The position numbers and the translations under genes were made by a program. The notes beneath the pieces were generated by a model that saw only the letters and a list, made by a program, of their open reading frames with translations, did no database searches and was not told where the DNA came from. From Dactylorhiza incarnata (lineage: Eukaryota > Streptophyta > Magnoliopsida > Asparagales > Orchidaceae), in contig JAWHQI010000049.1 in assembly GCA_033032865.1 (NCBI GenBank), positions 7,006,001-7,070,000 on the forward strand: a DNA stretch of 64,000 nt, given 5' to 3'. Shown here one piece after another: positions 1 to 10,256 of this stretch. Within the stretch, counting starts at the first letter, position 1; every line of letters begins with the position of its first letter.

Positions 1-2
1 CG

Positions 3-716
3 GTGCTTGACTTTTATCCAAGCACTATTCCTCCCCCTATTGTGCATACTACTACATTTGTCTCTAACGACATTATTGAGGATGTTTCACAGGATAAGGC
101 AGGTGATTTATGTGTTGTGCCTACTCATATGGAGGAGGATATTTTCCAAGGTGACGAGGATTCTACCTCAGCACCGGTGGAGTAGGCCAGTGATGATCCT
201 ATTGAGCCCTACAACATTGTCGATGATCACCGACAATATCTTATTTCCCAAACCTCTTGGGAGTGAGATTGGGATCACTCCCCCGATTGATATTTATTTA
301 AGTTTTTCTTCTCTTTTATTACCTGACCCCCTTCTTTATCCGAGCCTATGCAGGCTGAGCCTCCACAGGTATTCCAGGAGGACTTAGAGCATGATGCTCA
401 AGTCACTGACGAGCATATCCTCATATGTGAGGAGGTTGGCCCCTCCTCCATAATGGAAGCCTCACTCATTACCTTCTCCTTCCGCCACCTCCCTGAAGAT
501 GACACCTTGCTGGGCAAGGATGTTTTTGGTGAGATGTGTGAGGAGTACTCCTCCTCCTCCTCCACCTCTTACATTCTCTTCCCTCTACCTGTGATGAGCA
601 TGTATTATTATTTAGGTAGAGGAGTAATTGTTTTATCGCCATATCGGTACCCGTTACTGACACGGATATTAGAACAGTTACATGTGCACTTTTATTTTCA
701 TAGACCCATTAGCTAG
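3..716 (+). pseudogene. degraded 3' coding tail of Ath-1
   Basis: Two open stretches, 3-185 and 348-716, are rich in acidic residues, proline and serine, and are separated by stops. I recognise no gag, protease, reverse transcriptase or integrase motif. The position between pol and the 3' LTR fits the extra, poorly conserved 3' ORF region of Athila/Tat elements, but this is inferred from context only. It could equally be random open frame. Confidence 0.3.
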
Positions 717-2451
717 AACTATTTTAAATTTGAATAAGTCATGCTGGGAGGACAATATACCCAGTAGTTATCTTACCTTTTCTTGCATTTTTATTTCATC
801 TAGTTTAGTTTAGTTAGTGTTTTTCATTTTATTTTATATATTTCCTTTTGTTTTTGGCGGAGCTCACCCCTGCAGGTTCATTTTCTGGATGGGGATGCTG
901 CAGCTTTGTCTTAGTTTACACGCGTCTTCTGGTATGCTCACTTGTTGAGCATTGGGTACTCTCTTTCCCAATACTTCATTTTGAATTTCATGGTTATATC
1001 TTGTGTTAGATTGTTTAGTCTATGTCTGGGGGAGAGCCATTTTCTGTGCCCACTTACGTGCACTATTGCATAGCATGCTAGAAGCTATTATTTCAGTTAT
1101 TTTGTTGTATTGTCACCGCACATCACAACACCCACATGAGCGCGTGCTTAACCCTTTACATACCGCGAGCTATATTTATTTCTTGTGCGTGATTTGGAAA
1201 ATCGATGTGCTGGCTAAGGATTGTGAGATAGAGTAAAATGTTGACTCTTATAGTGCTCCTAGTCGATTGCTCGTGTATCGCATAGAAATTTGTGTAGATT
1301 CAATTTCTCTTTATGATTTTAGTTTAGACCTTTCTATTAACATAGATATTGTTTACTATACTCAAAAAATGCTGAATCCAGTGTGAAGCAAACGGTAGCA
1401 TAGAAGTGTGTGTAGACGTTCGTTAGTGTCGTATTGCCTGAGTCGGGAGGAAGGATTATCTTTCTCGGTGGCTAAGAACTTGCCCCAAGTGATTCTTGAA
1501 GCATGGGTATTCAGTTAGTAAATTGCGTGAATGTGATGTAGGCCATCATTTAGGCCCGGTTGAGCCTTTGTGCCCATTCCCATCGCTAGCCCAGTTGTGC
1601 CTACCCGATCTTTGATTCAGCCCCACTTTTATCTCACCAAAGCCTTAAAGCCAATCCTAATCGCACACCCGAATTTGAGCTCAAGTTTGTATTTTATTTT
1701 CATGTTTGGGATGTTGATGCTGTGATATTTTTGTGGAATTGTGGATGTGTTTCATTGCTTAATTTGTTGAAGATGTTTTGAAAAGAAAAGAAAAAGAAAT
1801 TATGAAAAAGAAAAGAAGTGAAAAGAAAATGAGAAGAGCTTAATTGAAAATATTTATGTATATATTTATGATTGGGAGTAGGCGGTGCACACACCCATGT
1901 TATCAAGTCCAAGTCTGGGGGTGTGGTGTGCCCGTTTATTTGTGTGGTGCTTGGTGATAATTTTCTATGCTAGCTCATTTGGGTTTAGTGGGTAAGCCAT
2001 CGTTTTTTATCAGTGCATACCTCACCTAAACTGAAGCCCCATTTTAAACCTAAAGTCCTATTGATTCACGCATTTGATTCAATCCAGTACCGTGGAGAGA
2101 GTGCGAACGGGCAAGCTTATGGTCAACGACATTGATGGATTTCAATGGAGGTTGTCCCGAGCCCCGATCTTTGGCAATGTTCACCTCATCGTTCAGTCTA
2201 CTTTCTTCCTATGCATGACCGGAAGATTCACCGTGATTCAATTTTTGAGTAAATGTAATATATAAATACGCTCCTAGAAAATTATAGACTAATATGTATA
2301 ATTAGAAATTTCATTTATTGTATTTCTATGCGCGCGAACATGTGACTTCACATGGTACTCCGCTTTACAATTTTTATGCCAACTTGTCCTTTTTCTTGTC
2401 CGCTTGAGGAGTGATTTGCTCGGGATGAGCAAACGGTTAAGTCTGGGGGTG
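717..2451 (+). other. Ath-1 3' non-coding region with three PPT-like tracts
   Basis: There is no supported gene. The purine-rich motif TCTGGGGG occurs three times, near 1025, 1913 and 2442; only the last abuts the LTR and is the likely plus-strand primer. A purine-rich AAAG/GAAA patch lies at about 1780-1835. The rest is AT-rich sequence without visible structure. Confidence 0.6.
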
Positions 2452-2750
2452 TGATGAGTCCATTATATATAGTGTTTTATGGACTCATCTGGGCTTGTTT
2501 TCTTGCATGTGCACTACACTTTTAGTTCTTAATTACTTATATTTCACTTGTTCACAGTTCTCACATGAAATGCACATTTAGGCCCGTTGTGGTGTGCAAT
2601 TGCTCACTATTTTGCTGGGGGTAAACACATTGTGCTCCCCATTTTATTTCTGCTTCTATACTTGTGTTGGAGGTGTGTTCCCACCATTTGGATTTGTCGT
2701 GCAGGTGGGCAGATCATCCATATTGCCCAGAATTCATGTCTGCATGAATC

Positions 2751-3064
2751 ACACGGTCGTGTGTTCTCTTCGAGCACGGTCGATTGCGACCGTGCGTGAT
2801 GATTGGCTGGCCAATATGGTGTTCTGTCCCTGATCATGCGATTTGTTCACGCACGGGCAGTTTGTTCGTGCGTGAAGGAAACACACGATCCTTTGTTAAT
2901 AGCCTATTTTTGAGACGTCTGAATTTGCCCGTGCGTTTTTACGCACGGTCGGTTTTGACCGTGCGTGAGTAAAATCGCACGGGCGATCTGCTTCATCTTC
3001 TTGGGCTTCCTGCAAGATTAATATCGCATGATCCACGCACGGTCGTGCGTTCGACCGTGCGTGC
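2751..3064 (+). repeat. GCACGGTC/GACCGTGC hairpin array in Ath-1 U3
   Basis: Four clusters of GTGCGTG, GCACGGTCG and GACCGTGCG, at about 2751-2800, 2851-2876, 2928-2986 and 3033-3064, form inverted pairs able to fold as strong hairpins. The last ends about 20 bp before the TATA box. The Ath-2 LTR has the same array at about 60290-60605. Confidence 0.8.
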
Positions 3065-3084
3065 CTATTTTTCTGACTATTCTC

Positions 3085-3091
3085 TATAAAA
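3085..3091 (+). promoter_or_regulatory. TATA box of Ath-1 LTR
   Basis: TATAAAA sits within CTCTATAAAAGCC, immediately 3' of the hairpin array. The matching box in the Ath-2 LTR is at 60625-60631. It is the likely U3/R promoter. Confidence 0.65.
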
Positions 3092-4061
3092 GCCGCATAT
3101 TTCAACCTAACAAGGGACCCGATTCTATTCCGCCATTTTCGCCGCAAGGGGAGCTCCAGCTCCGCTTTTCTTCTGCCTTCCATGAGGGCTTTTCTCTAGG
3201 CCGCTTCCATCATCCAAGTACTTCAAGGAGAGGATTCCACCTTCATTTTCTTCGCCAAGCAAGAGTTCTTCGCATCGGACGTGACCGGATTGTAGTTTTC
3301 CAGAGAAGATGGGTCCATTGGGAGGAAGTGACAGCCCTCCTCTACCACGGACGATAGTTGGGATCGAGCTAGGACGCGGATTGATAACCCGACGATTCTT
3401 ACCGAGAATCTACAACAAGCCTCCGGATTTGGTCGTATCTCTTTCCTTTTTCTCTACTTGTATGTATGTATATGAATGTAATCTTTACAATTTGATGATG
3501 TATGTCATTCTAGACTCTTAATTTATAATGTTATTTGCATAGTTGTGAAAATGCTTATTTGTGTAGAATGTGCATGAAGTGCACCGATTCCGCCCTCACT
3601 CCATTCCACTCCGCAAACCCTCCATTCCATTCCGCGTGCCTACCCTTCCACTAGCCAAGCTAAGCGGTGCTAACGACCCGTATAACCCACTTCACTTCTG
3701 CCGGTGCGAACCACTCCATCTGCTTGCATTCTCTCCCATCCGCCTAGCGATGCAGTGCATAGTGGCCTACATAGTTTACATCCACCTTGCGAAGCAGTAC
3801 ATAGCGGACTGCATATTAGTGTTAATTTAGTTTGATTTCTTTGTTTTCCACACACCAAAACCAAACCTCCCACAATCCATCCGCTCGAAGGGACTTCAAT
3901 CTCAAGTCCTTCCTCATAAGTAAACTCCACCTTACTGTGTTCCTTCGAGATCGATACTTAGGGAAATTCGCCCATTTTATATTTCTTGAACGATCGGTAC
4001 ACTGCCGTTTTGTGCTGCAGTCTTGCTACCGCCTATAGCAGTGTGCAAGATCCGCGCATCA

Positions 4062-4188
4062 AAAACCTAGTGAACGGCTAGTTGTGAAAGCATTGATTGC
4101 CTATTGATTATGTATTTCTTTTACGATCCATTGTGATGAAGGAGATGACTAAATCTCCTTGGTTGATATTTAATGGTTGTGATGAATC
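4062..4188. other. old flanking DNA ending in SIRE-1 target duplication
   Basis: This short AT-rich stretch lies between the Ath-1 LTR and SIRE-1. Its last five bases, GAATC (4184-4188), recur at 24933-24937 and are the SIRE-1 target-site duplication. The pre-insertion locus therefore continued directly into 24938. Confidence 0.8.
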
Positions 4189-4214
4189 TGTTGGATCTGG
4201 TGGCCAACCTTAGA

Positions 4215-4231
4215 GGGGGGGGGGGGGGGGG
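4215..4231. repeat. G17 homopolymer near the end of the SIRE-1 3' LTR
   Basis: A run of about 17 G lies just inside the LTR terminus, where the partner LTR has only about six (near 23287). Other SIRE-like LTRs here carry the same G-run before TGAATA. It is probably an expansion, though homopolymer assembly error is possible. Confidence 0.7.
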
Positions 4232-5593
4232 TAGGGGGTAAATAAGGTTTTAACGGAATACTGGAGATTTAAAAAGTTCTGCAACCAGAATATGCTTTCT
4301 GGATGCTAGCGCTAGGCGGCATTGTTACCACCGGTGGTATCTTATAGAAATTGTATTCTCGTACTACAGTGGATTGATTCAACATATGCAAGACACACAC
4401 ATCATAGACAGAGGGAGTTGTAAATTACAAACAGAACATGATTTCATTGAATATTAATATAATGTTTATAATTACAAAATCAGATCTCCACGATGCAGGA
4501 GATTGAAAGCGACAAATCGAAAGATCTTGGGTTTTCTATACTGACCCTTCCCTTGAGGACCGTCTGGCTCTCTCCCTTCCCCCTGATGGTCTTCGAGCTG
4601 GCTCTCTCCCTTCCCACCTGGAAGGACTTAGAGCCCACTAGATCTCCCCGATCTAGACGCCCTTCACAAACGATTTTCCACAGAATCCTTCCTGGATTCC
4701 TATGACCTCCCCGGTCGATTTCTCTACAAAATAATAAAGAAGAGAAAGAAAAACAAAAGATAGAAGATTAAAGTTGGCTCCCTCAAAGGTTGTCTACAGA
4801 AACGGTGAGCGATCGATGCTTTTGATCCACATTCTTTGTGCACATGATCATTCTCTGATTCACGTTCATTGCCCACGCTCTCTGAAGATCTTCTTCATGC
4901 TTGAATGAGGGAAATAGTTCTTCTCCTTGGTTGGCGACTTCTTGTGGTAGAGACGGCTGAATAGCCCGCTCAATTCATACTATGGTTCTGTGCCAAGAGT
5001 CACTTGAAATAGAAGATTGGAAATCTCCCTTATAAAACTTTAAATAATCTGCCGTCGGCGGTATCATTAGCACGTGCCAGTAGGTTCCTTTACGCGTATT
5101 CCTCCCACCTGTCCTCCTACTTGTAAGGAAGGCAGGAGAGATTTCCTTGTGTTCATTAGTTATCGTGGAGCATTAGCGCTAGCGCATAGCGGTAGTAGCA
5201 CTTATTTTAGAATCTTGACTAGCTGGCCGTCTACAGAGAAGGAAAGTGGCAGAACATTCCTTGTACATTTGATTTACTATGGAGCGGTAGTAGCATTTAT
5301 TTTTCTGTTTCCTTCCACTCTCTCCCATTGAGCACTTTGATTGATGACATGAATTTCAGGATTGCGCGACGCGTTAGTGGTAGACCGTAGAGGTAGATGT
5401 CTAGCTGATATGTTGCTCTTCTAGCCGATACTCCAGGCATCTAGATGACACAACCTATCTAGATGATATTACTAGCGCGCCACGTTAGGGCTAGCGCCAG
5501 CGGTAGGCTGTCTCGATGATATGCTCTCGACGATATATGCCTTCCAGGCGATACTTCAGTCATCAAGTCGATATGCGTCTTCAAGTCGATATT

Positions 5594-6026
5594 TATAGGA
5601 TCAAGCGCAACCAACTGTACCAAAAGCCCGGACTTATGGGAAGAGCGCTACTTTTTCTTTAAGGAAGTAGGAAAGGGTGATATGGGTCAAGTGAAGGAAT
5701 GCTAGACCAAATAATCCCCACAACATCCAGCACGAACAACAATCTCAGAGGTGCTCCACCTGGTTCAGAGGTGGCGCACCACATGGCTCAGAGGTGGTTT
5801 TTCATATGGACGCGACTGCCTGACCCTGGGACCCACACAGGTAGAGAATTTTTGGGATTTATCAGCGCCCCCAGTCTCGAACCCACAACCTTCCTCTGAT
5901 ACCAATTGTAGTATCAAGCGCAACCAACTGTCCCAAAAGCGCAGACTTATGGGAAGAGCGCTACTTTTTAGTTAAGGAAGTAGGAAAGGGCGCTACGGGT
6001 CAAGTGAAGGAACGCTGGACCCAACA
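5594..6026 (-). mobile_element. TRIM-1: miniature LTR retrotransposon
   Basis: A 433-bp element with about 119-bp LTRs (5594-5712 and 5907-6026) and target duplication ATATT (5589-5593 and 6027-6031). A minus-strand primer site complementary to tRNA-Met (TGGTATCAGAGG, at 5893-5904) sits next to the right LTR, giving minus orientation. It has no coding capacity. The same family recurs as TRIM-2 at 30099-31809, so it must be moved by proteins from other elements. Confidence 0.9.
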
Positions 6027-6306
6027 ATATTGCTAGTGCGCCACATTAGAGCTAGTGCCAATGGTAGGTTGTCTCGATGATATGTTCACGTCGATATGCT
6101 CTCGATTACTTAAGCAAGTCTAGTTGACATATAGTCAGAGCTAGCGCCCGCGGTATCACTAGCGCCTACGGTACCTCACATTAACTTGAGTTCTTATCCG
6201 ACTTCACACCTGTAAACATGCACACTATACCCAACACATGTATTATCAAATACAACTTGAGATTTGTATTATCAAACCTGAGAGATGCAGAACGCATGTT
6301 CCAACA

Positions 6307-6923
6307 AACTCCCCCTTGTGATAATAGTAATACCCGTTCATGAGATATACATCACACCGACCAGTATAGAAAGTGGTATAGTGTAAATATGAGAAATAAT
6401 GTAATGTAAATAGTTTAATATATCGAGATAGCATTTTAACATGAGAAACATGTGGTGTGAACTTGCTCTAGTGGAATGACTCCCCTACATGTGTGCTCCC
6501 CCTATCTATGTGCTCAGACTAAGAGTATCTCCCCCTATAGGTTATCTTCCCTAAATGACTAGCATATGACTAGCTCATGAGCATTCTATTCTCCCCCTTT
6601 GATATTATCAAAAAGGGATGGGTATGATCTAAACATTTCAATTATGGAGAGATGCAACATAATAAGCATGTAAAACAAAATGTAAATATAAGCTTGATAA
6701 ATATAGGGGTTGACCAAAATAAATCAGAGAATTTAAACCACATGGGTCAAAACATGGAGGAATCAAAATACGAAATGAACTTGACAACATGGTTTATTAC
6801 TTGTTATTTATAAAACAAATCATAAGTTTTGGACAAAACACACGAATCAAAATACACAAGATATGCCATACAATGTTATGATATTTTATAGAATTAATAC
6901 AAAGCAACATCGTATGTGTCATG
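6307..6923 (-). other. SIRE-1 3' non-coding region with PPT-like tracts
   Basis: No gene is seen. The minus-strand polypurine tract AAGGGGGAGTT abuts the 3' LTR. Further CTCCCC tracts, in plus reading, occur near 6481, 6497, 6530 and 6592. Repeated PPT-like tracts are usual in SIRE 3' regions. Confidence 0.65.
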
Positions 6924-6928
6924 AATAG

Positions 6929-8141
6929 TGATAGTGCATTATTTATAGTTATTTTTATATAGTATTTTAGTAGTAATTAATTAGTTTTTATATAATTTTA
7001 GTTTAATATATATCTAATTCACTTTATTTTGTGTTTTCAGGTAATCTGGGGCTGCTAATAGCAAATTTAAGATCACAGCCATGTTCAGGGGAAAGAATGG
7101 AACAAGTATGCAAAAATCTTAAGTACACGCCCTCGGTCACGGCCATGACCAAGGGCGTGACTTCAAGTCACGACCATGACTCAACCCAGCCATCTTACAG
7201 CTGCCAGATCATGCCGCCAGCCCAATTTAGTATTACACGCCCTCGGTCACGGCCATGACCAAGGGCATGACATCAAGTCACGGCCATGACTCAATCCAGT
7301 CCATGCTTCGATTGGGTCATTTCTAGTATAGTTTTCCTGCATTTTTAGTGTAACTTTATTTTATTTCTTGTCCTTTTATTTCCTATTTTAGATTTACTTT
7401 CCCAGCAATTGTAATTCTTCTTTCTTAGTTATAAAATGTTCTTTTTCTTTAATCATGAGTAGCTAATTTTGTAGCATTTGATCGGATGAATTCCTAAGCT
7501 TTTATATTTCATAATCTTTTATTCATTGTTTGGATTTTGAAAACTAAGATTTACCGTTGATTTGCAATTTTTGGTTTCATATTTCTAGGGTATGATAATC
7601 AAGTTTGATCCATATTTTAGTGTATCGAGAGATCCTTAAATACAGTAGATCGCTCATCGGTAGAAAGAATTGTTCGCACTCCTCGAGAGAGGGTGTCGCA
7701 AATCTTCCGGATTGGAGTCAATTCCAATAGTGGGGCTCACAGCATAAAGCAAGCTTAGGGGTTTCGACTGGCCGAGGGGTCTTAATCGATCAACCTAAGG
7801 TTAGGTGGTAGTTCTCTCGAGAGAGGTTCTATCATATTTTGGGAACCTCCACGGTCAAGTTTGTCTAAATTGATTTCTTCCGAATTCTAGATTTACGAAA
7901 TATTTTACTTAAGAAGGATTCCCGATCAAATGTTTCTCTTCTTTCAATTATTTACAAAACTCTATTTTACTTTCGATAAATTAATATTAATTTGCGTGAG
8001 TAGAAGTAATCAACAGACCCGTGGAATACGACACTTGATATTTATTTGTTTTAAATATCCTATGCTATGACCGATAGGTGCTCTTGCCTATAGTTCGTAA
8101 AATTTGGAGAATATTATTTATATCCTAAATTTTAGCTATCA
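6929..8141 (+). repeat. LARD-A 5' LTR
   Basis: TGATAGTGC to AGCTATCA, 1213 bp. It contains two copies, about 112 bp apart (near 7122 and 7233), of a stem-forming ACGCCCTCGGTCA/TGACCAAGGGCGT word. A TATA-like TTATAAAATG lies at about 7429. CTCTCGAG palindromes occur near 7675 and 7812. Confidence 0.93.
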
Positions 8142-8850
8142 AGTTTTTGGCGCCGTTGCCGGGGAAAGAAATGAAAATATCCTATGCGAAGAAAGAAATT
8201 CCTTCAATTATGATTTGCTTTCCTCGCCTTTTCCACTGATTTGTTCTTCTTCTGATCTTGAAATTTTTTCGAATGTTATTTCTCCCACTTTAAATGTTTA
8301 TTCTCAAGATCAAGAAGAACAATTGTACCAAGAATTTCGCAAAGTCATGGAGACACCGGACGAATTAGAAAATGAAAATTTTTCTACTTCTCCTTCGCCC
8401 GCCCTGTCTTCTCTTTTTTATGAAATTATTATTCATGAAGAAATTGTGTCTCATGAATTTTCTCCACTTGGTATTGATTTTTCTGATAATTCGTTTATTT
8501 TTGAAAATAAACAACCGGCGCTTAATCATGTTTTTTCACAAGAAACTCCTCCTTGTGAAAATTTTTCTGACTCGCTGAATCTTGATTCTTTTTATACTAA
8601 TAATTTTCTTGTAGATGATGAGCCGTTGCAACCAAACGTCTTCACCGATCCATTTGCCGCTCATCTCCATCAATCCAAATTACCTAGGGTATGTATAGGT
8701 AATTTGGATTCACAATTTCGCGCTAACGGAAAACAAAAGAATCAGGATTATAGCGGAGGAGTCGCCGGGCAACAGTTTTCGGCATTTTCACCTCAGCGTG
8801 AATTAAGGGAGTTGCCTGTGCATTTTCAATTTGAATATCTTTTTAGCTAA
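8104..8850 (+). CDS. LARD-A open frame of unknown function
   Basis: The frame stays open for 248 codons from an ATG inside the LTR, through the primer site, to a TAA. The first ATG in the internal region is at 8347, so a functional start is uncertain; translation may begin there or not at all. It has no zinc knuckle, protease, reverse transcriptase or integrase motif. It is acidic and serine- and phenylalanine-rich. LARD-B has a diverged, broken relative on the minus strand (about 17845-18461), sharing TPDELE, TNNF, DPFAAHL, VCIG and a closing RELRELPVHFQF. That conservation suggests a once-translated protein of the family. Function is unknown and I assign none. Confidence 0.55.
   Translation: MENIIYILNFSYQVFGAVAGERNENILCEERNSFNYDLLSSPFPLICSSSDLEIFSNVISPTLNVYSQDQEEQLYQEFRKVMETPDELENENFSTSPSPALSSLFYEIIIHEEIVSHEFSPLGIDFSDNSFIFENKQPALNHVFSQETPPCENFSDSLNLDSFYTNNFLVDDEPLQPNVFTDPFAAHLHQSKLPRVCIGNLDSQFRANGKQKNQDYSGGVAGQQFSAFSPQRELRELPVHFQFEYLFS
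8148..8164 (+). other. LARD-A primer-binding site (tRNA-Asp)
   Basis: TGGCGCCGTTGCCGGGG is an exact complement of the 3' end of plant tRNA-Asp including CCA, six bases after the LTR. The same primer type appears at 61531 (Ath-2) and, with changes, at 19285 (LARD-B). Confidence 0.9.
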
Positions 8851-10256
8851 CCCTTAACGTCTAGCTAAAAGACGTTAAACAAAGCGCTCTTGGGAGGCAC
8901 CCCTTGCTTATCTTTATATTTTTGCTATTTTTCTTTTATTTTATGCATTTTCTTTTCCTGTTTGGCCTTTTCATTCTTGTTTATAAACATTGGGGACACT
9001 GTTTATCTTTAAGTATGGGGGGGTGTTCTCTAATGTTTATTTTTATAAAAAAATCAAAAAAAAATTGAAAACATGTTAAAAATCATAAAAAAATTGTTTC
9101 TTTGTTTTCTGTTGTAATTTTGATTTAAAAATATGAAAAATAAAAAAATTTGTTTAATTTTAAAATGTTTAAAAAACTTATAAAAATAACTATTTTTCCA
9201 ATAAGATAAATTTTGTAATATTAAAATTCTCCAAACTTTATTTATGCAAAATTAATTTTAATTATGAGTTATCTTTATAGGTTTTTTTAAAAGAGTTTTC
9301 TTTTTATGAATTTTTAAATCATATATTTCTCTTCAAAATATGTTAGATTTAATTTTTAGATGAATTTGATTTAATGAGTTTTTCATTATTTTGATTTGTT
9401 TAGAATATTTCTTAGTTTTACTTTCTCTCTTTAAAATATCATAATTCAATTTTGTAGTAATTGTGTTAAATATCTTTAGATTTTACTTATATTAACTTGA
9501 ACTCATAGTTTCTTGTAGATTGCTCAAATTATTTTCTATGCTCTTAAAATGTATCTTTGGAATTTTTTTAGCCTTTAAACCCTAGCCCTTCCCCTACCTT
9601 TTTGTTAAACCCATTGTTTGGCATATAAAAAAATTTTTGAAAAGATCATATGTCATGGAATGAGAGGATAAAATTCATCATTCCTAAACATATGCACCCA
9701 AATCAGTAAAAGATTATATGGCATGGAGTTGAGAGGATAAAATTCATCACTCCTAAACATATACATTTGGGATATAAAAAGAAGAAGAAATTAAAAAAAA
9801 GATGGAAATGAGAGGATAAAATTCATCATTTCCCATATACAAAGTAACTTCTTCAATGCCAATTTTACCCCATTTAGCCAAGTTCACTTGTTTATCCAAG
9901 ATATTATTGAGAGAGCATAGTTAATATTTTGTAGTTTTCTAAAAGTTTCTAATGATGTTTAAAGTTTCTATAATTTTAATCTTGGTTATTTTACTTAATT
10001 CAATGCAATTTTGTTTATGAAGATTTAGTTAGAGAATTTTGAAACTGATATTTATTCTACTCATCTCAATTTATGAATTATAAATTATTTCTTATAAATC
10101 TGAATTTTAATTTCTTAACTTATTTTGACATGAGTTTTATAAGATTTGGAGTACATAATTAGAAGTAAATCTTTTTGGAAATGTCCTATAAATTCTTCTC
10201 GTACTTATAAATTAGTTTTTGCTCTGGGATAGCAAAAGCTTAAGTATGGGGGTATT
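8851..10256 (+). other. LARD-A 3' non-coding region
   Basis: AT-rich, with no gene. Near 8995-9030 a CATTGGGGAC...AAGTATGGGGG block matches LARD-B (about 17665-17715, minus strand) and looks like an internal polypurine tract. The functional tract lies at about 10241-10256. Covarying hairpins occupy 9646-9833. Confidence 0.7.
9646..9833 (+). repeat. triple covarying hairpin in LARD-A
   Basis: Three units, at 9657-9684, 9725-9753 and 9804-9833, share the loop GAGGATAAAATTCA and differ in their stems: GGAATGA with TCATTCC, GGAGT with ACTCC (one bulged T), and GGAAATGA with TCATTTCC. Outer stems also covary in the first two: CATATG with CATATG, then TATATG with CATATA. This looks like a conserved RNA structure in the element transcript. 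Its role is unknown. Confidence 0.7.

Larger units (their letters stand above)
1..4061 (+). mobile_element. Ath-1: Athila/Tat-like Ty3/gypsy element, 3' part
   Basis: Only the 3' portion lies in the window: a degraded coding tail, a long non-coding stretch and a 3' LTR. The LTR starts right after a polypurine-like tract (GTCTGGGGGTG). The same LTR family recurs at 59982, where it is followed by a tRNA-Asp primer site and Athila-type gag, and this gives Ath-1 its assignment. The 5' part lies outside the window. gag and pol are not visible here. Confidence 0.75.
2452..4061 (+). repeat. Ath-1 3' LTR
   Basis: It begins TGATGAGTCC directly after the polypurine tract and ends near GCGCATCA, about 1.6 kb. 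It aligns with the LTR at 59982-61524 through the opening, the GTGCG hairpin array, the TATA box and the tail. The two copies are clearly diverged. No target duplication can be tested because the 5' end is absent. Confidence 0.8.
4189..6306 (-). repeat. SIRE-1 3' LTR (with TRIM-1 inside)
   Basis: In plus-strand reading it runs from TGTTGGATCTGG to GTTCCAACA. Without TRIM-1 it is about 1.68 kb, close to the 1662-bp partner at 23271. It is rich in AGCGCTAGCG and CGGTAG words. A TATA-like sequence in minus orientation (TTTTATAA, about 5030-5037) follows these words in the direction of transcription. Confidence 0.88.

Noticed and set aside
1700..1912. minus-strand ORF rich in Phe and Asn
   Set aside because: It reads the complement of a purine-rich AAAG/GAAA tract, so it is low complexity rather than a gene.
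8148..8164. tRNA gene signal
   Set aside because: Only the 3' complement of tRNA-Asp is present, as expected of a primer-binding site. The same holds for the TGGTATCAGAGC sites.
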